From Marinobacter sp. S0848L (GTDB lineage Bacteria > Pseudomonadota > Gammaproteobacteria > Pseudomonadales > Oleiphilaceae), in assembly GCF_023016065.1 (NCBI RefSeq), contig NZ_JALKAQ010000001.1, positions 434,001-498,000 on the forward strand: DNA of 64,000 nt, written 5' to 3'. The translations under genes were made by a program, and so were the position numbers. The notes below the pieces were generated by a model. It had not been told where the DNA came from and searched no databases. It saw only the letters and a list, made by a program, of their open reading frames with translations. This document shows, piece by piece, positions 33,144 through 40,699 of the stretch (positions are counted from its first letter, which is position 1; each line of letters opens with the position of its first letter).

Positions 33144-34025
33144 ATGTCCAGCAAAACGAATCAGTCCCAGAAACTTCTGCTGTTCCGCCTGTTCGGCTCA
33201 CGGTTGTTTGGCATCGGTACGCTGAAAATCCGCGAAATACTGCCCTTCCGTCGCGTGACCAAGCTGCCGCACAGCCATCATGCGGTGATTGGCACCGCGA
33301 CTTTTCGAGGTTCTGCGGTGCCGGTGATTGACATGTCAGCGGCCGTTGGCTATCCGGCTCTCACCAAAGAAGAGCGGGAGAACGCATCCATCATAGTGAC
33401 TGACGTCCAGCGACGGGAAATCGGCTTTTTGGTTCGCGGCGTTCAGCAAATTATCGAGACTGACTGGAAAAGCGTGATGCCGCCTCCCAAGGCGCTTGGC
33501 GCTAACGTCTTTATTACAGGACTGCTCGATACTGGTAGCAATATCATTCAGCTGCTGGACGTGGAACTTTTGTTGGCCAAGGTGTACCCAGAGTCTCTCG
33601 ACACTCAAGAAGTGATGCTTTCAGAGGTGCAGAGCGAAACACTCGGTTCCCTGAATATTCTGCTGGTCGACGACTCCCAGGTCGCCCGTAAGCAACTATC
33701 CGATGTCCTCGATAGCAAAGGCATTCACTATCACGTCACCACTAACGGTAGCGACGCACTCGACATATTGCTCAAAGAGCACGGCTCGGGTCATCCCATC
33801 GAGATATTAGTCAGCGACATCGAAATGCCGGGGCTGGATGGCTATGAACTGGCGTTCAATGTACGAGATAACTCGTCCCTCAAACAGCCTTATATCATTT
33901 TGCACACCTCACTAAACAGCGAGATGAGTCTTAGCTATGCCAATCAAGTTGGAGCCAACGAAGCCCTAACCAAGTTTGATGCCGAAGAATTACTGCAAGC
34001 CATGCTGCGGGGAGCTAGCTCCTAG
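33144..34025 (+). CDS. cheV: chemotaxis coupling protein CheV
   Basis: A 293-residue CheW-REC fusion. Residues 10-150 are the CheW-like domain (FGIGTLKIREIL, VIDMSAAVGYP) that links receptors to CheA. Residues 170-290 are a receiver domain with acidic pocket Asp176/Asp177, phosphoacceptor Asp225 in SDIEMPGLDG, Thr255 and Lys277. Such proteins adjust receptor-kinase coupling during adaptation. AGGAT lies seven bases before the ATG. No other chemotaxis gene is nearby, so it acts as an orphan coupling protein. Its last 11 bases overlap the end of the convergent AraC-family gene. Confidence 0.9.
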   Translation: MSSKTNQSQKLLLFRLFGSRLFGIGTLKIREILPFRRVTKLPHSHHAVIGTATFRGSAVPVIDMSAAVGYPALTKEERENASIIVTDVQRREIGFLVRGVQQIIETDWKSVMPPPKALGANVFITGLLDTGSNIIQLLDVELLLAKVYPESLDTQEVMLSEVQSETLGSLNILLVDDSQVARKQLSDVLDSKGIHYHVTTNGSDALDILLKEHGSGHPIEILVSDIEMPGLDGYELAFNVRDNSSLKQPYIILHTSLNSEMSLSYANQVGANEALTKFDAEELLQAMLRGASS

Positions 34026-35022
34026 ACCTTCCGCGCCGATACGCAATCGGCGTCATCCCGGTCCATCGGATAAAACTACGCGTGAACGCACTGTGCTCCG
34101 AATAACCCAGTACCAGTGCAATATCGACCAGCCCCAAGTTGGTTTCCCGCAAGTAGCGCTCAGCAACTTCGCGCCGTACTGCAGCAACTTCTTTCAGAAA
34201 ACTGGTGCCTTCCGATGCTAATTGTCGTTGCAACGTGCGCGTAGACACCCCCATATTGGCGGCAACGGTGCCAATATCCGGCTGTTGGTCCGACAACAAC
34301 CGCCCTATCCGCCGGCGCACGTCATCGACCAACGGCGATTTCAATGGCAAGCGGGCCAAGAGCGCATCGGCCTGAGCTTCCAGCATCGTCAGCATCGCGG
34401 GGTCCGAGGTTCGTAGCGGATGGCCCAAGCTGTCGGCCGCTATACGGAGTACGGTTTCTGGCTGTTCGAACCTGACCGGACAACCGAAGTACTCGGTGTA
34501 GGCGTCAATATTCGCGGGCGTGGCATTTATAAAATCCACCCTCTTCGGCACAAGGCCCGAAAACGTCAGGCGTCGGATGAAATTAACCAGCGCCGTAACG
34601 GCCGTTTCGTCCACCAACGGCCCCGGACGGCCATGGTCCGCATCCCAAACCAGCTCCATCGCCTGCTCATCCTGACGGACGATCAGCGGAGTCACGTCGT
34701 AGATCAGTCGCTGGTAGCGATGAAAGTGGGCAATGGCTTCCCCGAGGTTTTCAGAAGCCATAATCACATAGCCGAGCACCCCCGCATGGCGCGGTATGAT
34801 GGTTTGCCCGAGGTGCAGCCCCAGCTGTGGATCATCCAAATGCTGCGCGGCGCACTCAAGCAACTGCCGCCAGAGCTCTATCGGTATATCTGCATTTAAT
34901 AGGGAGTCCTGCGGCGGCCTCGGCACCGGCAAAAGCGCGTTGGCATCGATACCACGCTGGTCAAGATACTCATAAAGCGCAAGGGCAAAGCTGGCCGGAA
35001 TGGATCGGCGGTGAACGGTCAT
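34015..35022 (-). CDS. AraC family transcriptional regulator (Arabinose_bd-type N-terminus)
   Basis: A 335-residue regulator. The N-terminal about 200 residues resemble the PF12625 domain of OruR/CdhR-like activators (PRHAGVLGYVIMASENLGEAI, then a conserved CPVRFEQPET). The C-terminal AraC HTH has two helices-turn-helices, with VAANMGVSTRTLQRQLASEGTSF and VDIALVLGYSEHSAFTRSFIRWTGMTP. I choose the ATG at 35022 with GAGA upstream; a longer frame upstream runs through the promoter region. It is divergent from the SDR gene, across an inverted repeat at 35101-35139, and probably controls the SDR/MBL/BCCT genes (inference). Confidence 0.88.
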   Translation of the reverse strand: MTVHRRSIPASFALALYEYLDQRGIDANALLPVPRPPQDSLLNADIPIELWRQLLECAAQHLDDPQLGLHLGQTIIPRHAGVLGYVIMASENLGEAIAHFHRYQRLIYDVTPLIVRQDEQAMELVWDADHGRPGPLVDETAVTALVNFIRRLTFSGLVPKRVDFINATPANIDAYTEYFGCPVRFEQPETVLRIAADSLGHPLRTSDPAMLTMLEAQADALLARLPLKSPLVDDVRRRIGRLLSDQQPDIGTVAANMGVSTRTLQRQLASEGTSFLKEVAAVRREVAERYLRETNLGLVDIALVLGYSEHSAFTRSFIRWTGMTPIAYRRGRSRS

Positions 35023-35100
35023 ATCATTCTCGACATCGCGGGGCTGGCGTAAAGTGTTAAAAACATGGCAGCCTGTGTCAAGCAGGCGACGGGGGAGCTT

Positions 35101-35139
35101 GTCATCGTTGTCATTAAAAATCCGTCGAACAATGATGAC
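35101..35139. promoter_or_regulatory. operator candidate between the AraC-type regulator and SDR gene
   Basis: GTCATCGTTGT (35101-35111) and ACAATGATGAC (35129-35139) are inverted repeats of 11 bp with one mismatch and a 17-bp spacer, in the 140-bp divergent promoter region. A TTGACA hexamer at about 35075 on the minus strand could be the regulator's own -35. Confidence 0.55.
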
Positions 35140-35162
35140 CGGTCCGGTCACGGGGAACATCG

Positions 35163-35960
35163 ATGCTAATAATGGTAACGGGTGCCGCATGCGGCATAGG
35201 CGCATGCATCATTGAACAAGCGATTCAGAGCGGCCACAGCGTCATCGCCGCCGACATGAACGCCGAGGGGCTCGCCAAGCGCTGGGCAAACCAGAGCGCG
35301 GTGCGCTGCGAAACCCTCGACGTTAGGGACAACGATCAATGGCAGGCATTATTCCAGCGCCTTGCTTCTGATCAGGTGAAAGTAGACGTGCTGATCAATG
35401 GAGCCGGGGTGCTTCGCAGCGGCCGTACCGGCGACCTGGACAGCAAAGACATCAATCTGACGCTGGACGTGAACGTGAAAGGCGTGATTTTTGGCACCAA
35501 CGCAGCTGCCGCGCACATGCTATCCAGCGGCCATCGCGGCCATATTATTAACATCGGCTCACTGGCTTCCTTGTGCGCGGTTCCGGGTAATGCGGTTTAC
35601 GCCACCAGTAAATTTGCCGTGCGCGGTTTTAGCATTGCCGCGGCTGGTGACCTTCGTCGTCACGGTATTGCGGTGTCACTGGTCGGCCCAGGCCCGGTCA
35701 AAACTGCCATGCTGGAACAGCAGCGCGGCGACGATAACTCCGCACTAACCTTTGCCAGCAGCCGAGCGTTAACGCCTGAAGACGTCGCCCAAGCCGTACT
35801 CGGGCCGGTTCTGAAAAAACAACCTTTGGAATACTTCCTGCCGTGGCAAGACAAGCTGCTGGGCCGGCTTTCCAATGCGGTGCCAACCTTTTTCTTGCGC
35901 ATGACGCGCCGTGCGGTGGAACGTGGCCGCAAAAACTTTGAATCCGACAACTTCCGCTGA
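35163..35960 (+). CDS. short-chain dehydrogenase/reductase
   Basis: A 265-residue classical SDR. The cofactor motif TGAACGIG is at 6-13, INGAG at 78-82, catalytic Ser133 in NIGSLAS, and the YxxxK pair is Tyr146 and Lys150 in YATSK. Asp31 after the second beta strand suggests NAD rather than NADP. The substrate is unknown. A tail after about 235 is basic and may sit on the membrane. The start ATG follows GGGGAA. It is followed 19 bp later by the MBL-fold gene, with which it likely forms an operon under the divergent AraC-type regulator. Confidence 0.88.
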   Translation: MLIMVTGAACGIGACIIEQAIQSGHSVIAADMNAEGLAKRWANQSAVRCETLDVRDNDQWQALFQRLASDQVKVDVLINGAGVLRSGRTGDLDSKDINLTLDVNVKGVIFGTNAAAAHMLSSGHRGHIINIGSLASLCAVPGNAVYATSKFAVRGFSIAAAGDLRRHGIAVSLVGPGPVKTAMLEQQRGDDNSALTFASSRALTPEDVAQAVLGPVLKKQPLEYFLPWQDKLLGRLSNAVPTFFLRMTRRAVERGRKNFESDNFR

Positions 35961-35979
35961 GAACAACAAGAGATAACCG

Positions 35980-37035
35980 ATGACACTTTTCAAACAGATC
36001 ACCGACTTTGACAATTCACGCAGTGCGTACGGCCAGCAAGCCCGCGTTGAAGACACCCGCGCCGCCGCAGAGGGTTTCCGGAAGACCATGCTGGCAGGGC
36101 CGAAAGCGCGATATTTCCGATCGTTCGATCTCGTGAAAGTGCCCTACCCCGCACGGTACGGATTGCGCAACGCCTTCTCTCGGGAACGACTGGTGGAGTA
36201 CGTGCATATACAGAACCGCGTTTTTGTGGTGCAGTTTGATACTGAGGAAGGCGTAAAGACCATGCTGGTGTCGCCATCCGACTACGAGCGCAACGGCGAA
36301 ACGCCATTTTTCCGGCGCCTGCAGGACAACACGCCAAGTCTTTTCACCAACATGATTGTGGACCGGCAAACCACCGCGCCGGCGGTTGTTGCCAGCCTAG
36401 GCCTGAAGCCGGAAGACATCGACTACATCACCTACGACCACCTGCATACTCAGGATGTGCGCCGCTGGCTGGGCACCGATCAGGAGCAGGCGGTATTCCC
36501 GAATGCCAAGTTGCTGGTGCACTGGCGTGAGTGGGAATCTGCCCAGGATTTAAATCCGTACCAAGCAGACTGGTATTGCCCGTCAGGCATTGCCGGAGTG
36601 CCCGAAGACAAGGTCATCAAATTTGACGGCTCGATCATGCTGGGCGATGGCGTCGCGCTGGTGCACACGCCGGGGCACACCGAGGGCAATCACTCCATTG
36701 TTGTTCACACCGATGAAGGCCTGTGGGTCACCAGCGAGAACGGTGTCAGCGTGGACTCTTACGCTCCGCACCTTTCGGCCGCCAGCGGCGTAGCGAAATA
36801 CGCCAAAACAATCGGAACCGAGGTCATCATCAATGGCAACACGCTCGAGAACTCCATCGACCAGTACATCTCGATGGTGCAGGAAAAGACCATCGCCGGG
36901 CCTTCTCAGCGCGACCCACGTTTCCCTAACGTATTCCCTTCTTCCGAAATGACGCCGTTTTGGGCATTTCCAGGCGCCAAGCCTGCGTTTTACGTTGGTG
37001 AAGCCCGTCACGGAAGGCTGCACAAGCCGACTTAA
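35980..37035 (+). CDS. metallo-beta-lactamase-fold hydrolase with divergent metal site
   Basis: A 351-residue protein with the MBL order of motifs: YDHLHTQDV at 152-160, HTPGHTEGNHS at 229-239 and VTSENGVSVDSY at 250-261. The classical HxHxDH is replaced by His154-x-His156-x-x-Asp159 with Val where the last His would be. The usual GD of motif 4 is ENG. It may therefore bind one metal or use other ligands. The N-terminal 110 residues look like an added beta-rich domain. It lies 19 bp behind the SDR gene. Function unknown; hydrolysis of an ester or lactone in the same pathway is a guess. Confidence 0.75.
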   Translation: MTLFKQITDFDNSRSAYGQQARVEDTRAAAEGFRKTMLAGPKARYFRSFDLVKVPYPARYGLRNAFSRERLVEYVHIQNRVFVVQFDTEEGVKTMLVSPSDYERNGETPFFRRLQDNTPSLFTNMIVDRQTTAPAVVASLGLKPEDIDYITYDHLHTQDVRRWLGTDQEQAVFPNAKLLVHWREWESAQDLNPYQADWYCPSGIAGVPEDKVIKFDGSIMLGDGVALVHTPGHTEGNHSIVVHTDEGLWVTSENGVSVDSYAPHLSAASGVAKYAKTIGTEVIINGNTLENSIDQYISMVQEKTIAGPSQRDPRFPNVFPSSEMTPFWAFPGAKPAFYVGEARHGRLHKPT

Positions 37036-37130
37036 TACGTGGGCATGTATAAAGCCATGCCCCCTGCCCGATCTGCCGTAATTACCAAGCCGGGCAAGCA
37101 AATATCCCACTAATAACTACACTTGTATGA

Positions 37131-37158
37131 GTTAATCGGTACCCTAATGCCGATTAAC
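37131..37158 (+). promoter_or_regulatory. inverted repeat upstream of the BCCT gene
   Basis: GTTAATCGG (37131-37139) and CCGATTAAC (37150-37158) are perfect 9-bp inverted repeats with a 10-bp spacer, 110 bp before the BCCT start. They could be an operator or an RNA hairpin. The 232-bp gap holds nothing else I can support beyond a weak GGGCATG/CATGCCC hairpin at its start. Confidence 0.5.
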
Positions 37159-37267
37159 CTTCATTTTGTGCGTTTGCAGAAAGTCCTGCCATGCATTGGA
37201 ATTGCTGGTTCATTTGTGGCACTGTCGCGCGCCAAGATTAAAAGATGCATTAAAAAAGGTTTATGTT

Positions 37268-38824
37268 ATGGCTCAGGGTAACCAAAAATCAGGTGGAGAC
37301 TATTCGATAGCTCAACTTGGTGACCCGGTAGTACTTACGCTCAGTGTTGGCTTTATTGCGCTGTTTGTAGGCTTTTCTTTGTTTGACCTCAAAGGCGTTG
37401 CCGACGCGATTGGTAGCGGCTTCACCTGGACCGCCAAATTCTTTGGCACCTACTTCCAGATGTTGCTATTGGCAACCTTCTTTATTGCTATTGGCTTGGC
37501 TTGCACTCCCGCCGCAAAAGCAAAAATCGGCAATCTGGACCGCCCGGAAATGAGCACCTTCCGCTGGTTGTCTATCATCATGTGCACACTGCTGGCCGGC
37601 GGCGGCGTGTTCTTCGCGGCTGGCGAGCCTGTGTACCACTTCGTCGTGACACCACCAGCATTTACAACCGAACCCGGAACCGCCGAAGCGGTGGCCGGTG
37701 CAATGGCGCAATCGTTTATGCACTGGGGCTTTTTAGCTTGGGCAGTACTCGGCACTCTAGCCGCCATTATTCTTGCCCATGCTCATTACGTGCAAGACAA
37801 ACCCCTGCAGCCTCGCACTCTGCTCTATCCTGTGTTCGGTGAGCGCATCATGAGTGGCTGGGTAGGCAGTGTCATCGATGCTTGCTGCGTTATCGCCATC
37901 GTGGCCGGTACCGTTGGCCCGATCGGTTTTCTTGCCACTCAAATGAGCTTTGGCCTGAGTGAACTGTTCGGCCTGGCCGACGGGCTCGGAACAAAAATGG
38001 TGATCCTGGCTATTCTCGCCCTGATCTACGTGACCTCGGCAGTGACCGGTGTGCATCGTGGCATCCAGTTCCTGAGCCGGATGAACGTCTTTCTGGCTTT
38101 GGCCATCGCGGCCATTATTTTTGTATTCGGCCCCACTCTTTATTTGACCAATACTTACTTCCAAAGCATGGGTGAATACGTTTCCTCCTTCATGGAAATG
38201 GCGACAATGACGGCCGACACCGCCCCGGGCTGGTGGATGAAGTGGTGGACGGTGTTCTTCTTTGCCTGGTTTATCGGCTATGCACCGCTGATGGCGATCT
38301 TCGTTGCCCGCATTTCGCGCGGCCGCAGCATTCGTGAAATGATCCTTGCGGTAGCGGTTATGGCGCCGATTGCGACCACCTTGTGGTTCACACTGCTAGG
38401 CGGCTCAGGCATCTACTACCAGCTGACCGGTGTCATTGACCTCGCCGAAGCGCTCAATAACTTCCGGTTTGACGTAGCCACTCTGACCGTTGCTCAAGCG
38501 CTACCGGGCGGTGGCTTCATGGCGCTTGCCATTTTGATCCTGACGACCGTTTTCGTGGCAACCACAGGTGACTCTATGAGCTACTCCATCGCGGTTGTAA
38601 GCTCTGGCCACGATCAGCCGAAAACGTTTGTTCGTGCATTTTGGGGTGTCGCAATGGCCGCCATGGCTGGCATTTTGCTGTACATGGGTTCGGGTCAAAT
38701 CGGCGTGCTGCAACAGTTTATCGTCATCACAGCAATTCCAGTGTCGTTCATTCTGCTGCCGTCACTGTGGCTTGGGCCTAAAGCCGCTTACGCCATGGCT
38801 CGTGAGCAGAAGATCATTGATTGA
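37268..38824 (+). CDS. BCCT family transporter
   Basis: A 518-residue secondary carrier of the betaine/carnitine/choline family with about 12 membrane helices. The family core is recognised in WWTVFFFAWFIGYAPL followed by the cytoplasmic FVARISRGRSIREM. In betaine carriers this helix is FYWAWWxSWSPF; here several of the cation-binding aromatic residues are Phe or Tyr, so the substrate may not be glycine betaine. It lacks the long C-terminal osmosensory tail, arguing for nutrient uptake. AAGGT precedes the ATG at 37268. A strong terminator follows. Confidence 0.9.
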   Translation: MAQGNQKSGGDYSIAQLGDPVVLTLSVGFIALFVGFSLFDLKGVADAIGSGFTWTAKFFGTYFQMLLLATFFIAIGLACTPAAKAKIGNLDRPEMSTFRWLSIIMCTLLAGGGVFFAAGEPVYHFVVTPPAFTTEPGTAEAVAGAMAQSFMHWGFLAWAVLGTLAAIILAHAHYVQDKPLQPRTLLYPVFGERIMSGWVGSVIDACCVIAIVAGTVGPIGFLATQMSFGLSELFGLADGLGTKMVILAILALIYVTSAVTGVHRGIQFLSRMNVFLALAIAAIIFVFGPTLYLTNTYFQSMGEYVSSFMEMATMTADTAPGWWMKWWTVFFFAWFIGYAPLMAIFVARISRGRSIREMILAVAVMAPIATTLWFTLLGGSGIYYQLTGVIDLAEALNNFRFDVATLTVAQALPGGGFMALAILILTTVFVATTGDSMSYSIAVVSSGHDQPKTFVRAFWGVAMAAMAGILLYMGSGQIGVLQQFIVITAIPVSFILLPSLWLGPKAAYAMAREQKIID

Positions 38825-38858
38825 TTACTGTGTTGCAGCCTAGCTAAGCACAGGTCCT

Positions 38859-38907
38859 AAGCGCCCTTGGCCAACTCTCATTGAGATTGGCCAAGGGCGC
38901 TTTTTTT
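38859..38907 (+). terminator. strong terminator of the BCCT gene
   Basis: AAGCGCCCTTGGCCAA pairs over 16 bp with TTGGCCAAGGGCGCTT, extended by TCT/AGA, and is followed by a T-run of seven. Its right end touches the LysR remnant stop. Confidence 0.92.
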
Positions 38908-39064
38908 ATATTGCTTTACCCTGCAAGCTCTCCAGCAAAAACGTTTCCATAATTTGCGCCGCCGGGGCCAAGGTACAGTTCCTGGCTTTTACCAACCCGA
39001 TCCTACGCACCACATCCGGTTCCTGTAACGGTATAAAACGCAGATTCGCGTTGTGTTCCGGAAA
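38906..39064 (-). pseudogene. remnant of a LysR-type regulator (C-terminus only)
   Basis: About 50 codons in frame to the TAA at 38906 read NLRFIPLQEPDVVRRIGLVK and then RTLAPAAQ-like and METFLLESL, which is the end of a LysR effector-binding domain. Upstream of about 39064 the frame runs into the antisense of the neighbouring DUF3726 gene and has no similarity to LysR, so some 250 residues including the HTH are gone. This looks like a deletion joining two gene ends rather than point decay. Confidence 0.7.
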
Positions 39065-39828
39065 ATCAACGAACTGCAGGGACTGTCCCGAAAAGCCTTC
39101 ATCGCCATTGGTTTTGACGAAGGCGACGCCAACGATGCCGCGGATATGGTGGCCTGGATGGAAGCTCATGGGCTAGATGGAGTCACCGCGCTACCGCGCT
39201 ACGTAAGGGTCTGGATTTTCTGCTCAACGAAGACAAATCCCACCCGCCCAAGCTGATCTATCAGGATGCGGATTTATGTGTGGTGGATGCCGAGAACAAA
39301 ACCGTGCTCGGCCACGCCAGCCTGGCCATTGAGCTGGGGTACGCCAAGTGTCGCGCCCGAGGGCTTTCGGTCACCAAAATACGCCATTGCCACAACCGCA
39401 TGCTGATTGTGGGCTATCTGTCTCGCATCGCGAGGCGAGGCATGAGCGTGACGGCGTTCTGGCGTAATTCTCACGAACCGCTGACCGAAATCATCGTGAG
39501 CTTTAAATCCGGTGAGGCCGAACCCGAGATTTGCATGTACGGGCTGCCGTCCATCCCCGACGACACCGAACCCAACAACGGCATCACGCTGGTGATGGTG
39601 AACCACGTGGACCTGCTACCCAACCTGAAACCCGATGCACCGGCCAATGATCTGATTCTGCAAAATCGCGCCGTCATGCTGGACTGGCATGAACGCTCGT
39701 TAGTTGACGGCATCGAGGTGGACTCGGAACTTTGGGATCGCCTGAAGCTACTGGCAACAAAAATGCTGGTGGAATCCTCTGAAGACTCACGCCAAGGCGC
39801 TGGCGCCGGCACCAACGACAACGACTAA
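39053..39828 (+). pseudogene. DUF3726-like gene, frameshifted by an 8-bp tandem duplication and 5'-truncated
   Basis: The first part (39053-39205, INELQGLSRKAFIAIGFDEG) and the second part (from about 39205, GLDFLLNEDKSHPPKL to the stop at 39828) belong to one protein but lie in different frames. At the switch the 8-mer ACCGCGCT occurs twice in tandem (39185-39192, 39193-39200). Removing one copy rejoins the frames exactly as GVTALRKGLDFLLNE. The 5' end has no convincing start or ribosome-binding site and abuts the LysR remnant. The name DUF3726 rests on recall of the KAxxGxGxxxGxAxxAAxMVxWxExxGLxG look. RidA follows nine bases later. Confidence 0.65.
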
Positions 39829-39837
39829 GGAGCCCCT

Positions 39838-40215
39838 ATGAACCCGTATCCGGTAAACACCAACCTGCCTGCCTCGAAATCCCCTCTCGCCTGGGCCACG
39901 GTCGGAAACGGCGTGCTGTTTACGGCGCAAATTCCCATTGATGCCAAAGGCAAAGTGGTAGACGGCGGCATTGAAGCCCAAATCACCCAGACTCTGGCCA
40001 ATTTGAAACACACATTGGAAAGCGCAGGCAGCCAAGTTTCCGACCTCACACAGGTGGTGATCTACGTGACTGACCGGGAAGACCTCGCCACGGTTAACCG
40101 CGTGTACGCCGATTTCGTGTCTGAGCCCTACCCGAACCGGGCCGCGATCATTGTCTCCGGCTTCGCCCGAGAGGAAATGCTGGTCGAAATTCTTGCCTAT
40201 GCGGTCGTTCCGTAG
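39838..40215 (+). CDS. RidA family protein
   Basis: A 125-residue YjgF/YER057c/UK114-type protein, a small trimeric fold that hydrolyses reactive enamines/imines released by PLP enzymes in its RidA subgroup. Seen are GNGVLFTAQIPIDAKG, a QTLANLKHTLESAGS helix and YVTDREDLATVNRVYADFV. The catalytic Arg of RidA (in the SGQIP/..PxRxxV.V segment) appears as PNRAAIIVSG, so the Arg is kept. It starts nine bases after the broken DUF3726 gene and was probably its operon partner. Confidence 0.85.
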   Translation: MNPYPVNTNLPASKSPLAWATVGNGVLFTAQIPIDAKGKVVDGGIEAQITQTLANLKHTLESAGSQVSDLTQVVIYVTDREDLATVNRVYADFVSEPYPNRAAIIVSGFAREEMLVEILAYAVVP

Positions 40216-40371
40216 CAACCCGCCTGGTCATTATTTGCGCAACCTAAAAGCTTGTGCTTGTATAAAGACATCAGGCTTGCCGTAGGACGCTCGCGTTCGT
40301 TTGCCTGCCCGCAACGGAGCCAAAGGGCTTCGGGCATCACATTACCAATGTTCAACGGGGTTGGCTCAGCT

Positions 40372-40617
40372 ATGGCTTACGAAACGATTGATGGTCAAAA
40401 ATACGAAAAAGAACTGCTGGAACTCGCGCGCAAGCACACAACGGGAAAGGGGGAAGGCAAACTATCAAAAGACGAAGTGGCGGATCTGTTCAAGTCGGCC
40501 CAGGATGGGCAGGGCGTGACCGACACAGAAAAAGCGACGCTGGGGTATATTCGGAACAATTTCGAGTTTACCGATGCAGCCGCCAAAGATTTCGACGCGG
40601 CTTTCGGCCAGCTCTGA
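40372..40617 (+). CDS. small acidic hypothetical protein
   Basis: An 81-residue soluble protein, rich in Lys, Glu and Asp, starting MAYETIDGQKYEKELLELAR. I do not recognise a family with certainty. GKLSKDEVADLFKSAQDGQG loosely resembles an EF-hand-like helix-loop, but the loop is not canonical. The ATG at 40372 is preferred over an opening 40 codons earlier, whose added residues are basic and compositionally unlike the rest. It stands alone between ridA and the convergent mqo. Confidence 0.6.
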   Translation: MAYETIDGQKYEKELLELARKHTTGKGEGKLSKDEVADLFKSAQDGQGVTDTEKATLGYIRNNFEFTDAAAKDFDAAFGQL

Positions 40618-40643
40618 TCTAGCAACACGGTTTGCAATCACTC

Positions 40644-40671
40644 AAGCCCGATGCCTCCCGGCACCGGGCTT
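40644..40671 (+). terminator. hairpin after the small hypothetical gene
   Basis: AAGCCCG-TGC pairs with GCA-CGGGCTT (one bulge per side). It lies 27 bp past the stop; no T-run follows on the plus strand, so efficiency is uncertain. Confidence 0.5.
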
Positions 40672-40699
40672 AATAAAACGCTTCAGCCCAGCTGAAGCG
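40672..40699 (-). terminator. mqo terminator embedded in its last codons
   Basis: Minus-strand CGCTTCAG (40692-40699) and CTGAAGCG (40679-40686) enclose five bases and are followed by TTTTATT. The left half of the stem encodes the final Leu-Gln of Mqo and the right half contains the stop codon. Confidence 0.75.

Noticed and set aside
37166..37267. Longer BCCT protein starting at 37166
   Set aside because: The extra 34 residues are Cys/His/Arg-rich and run through an inverted repeat; the ATG at 37268 has a ribosome-binding site and a normal family start.
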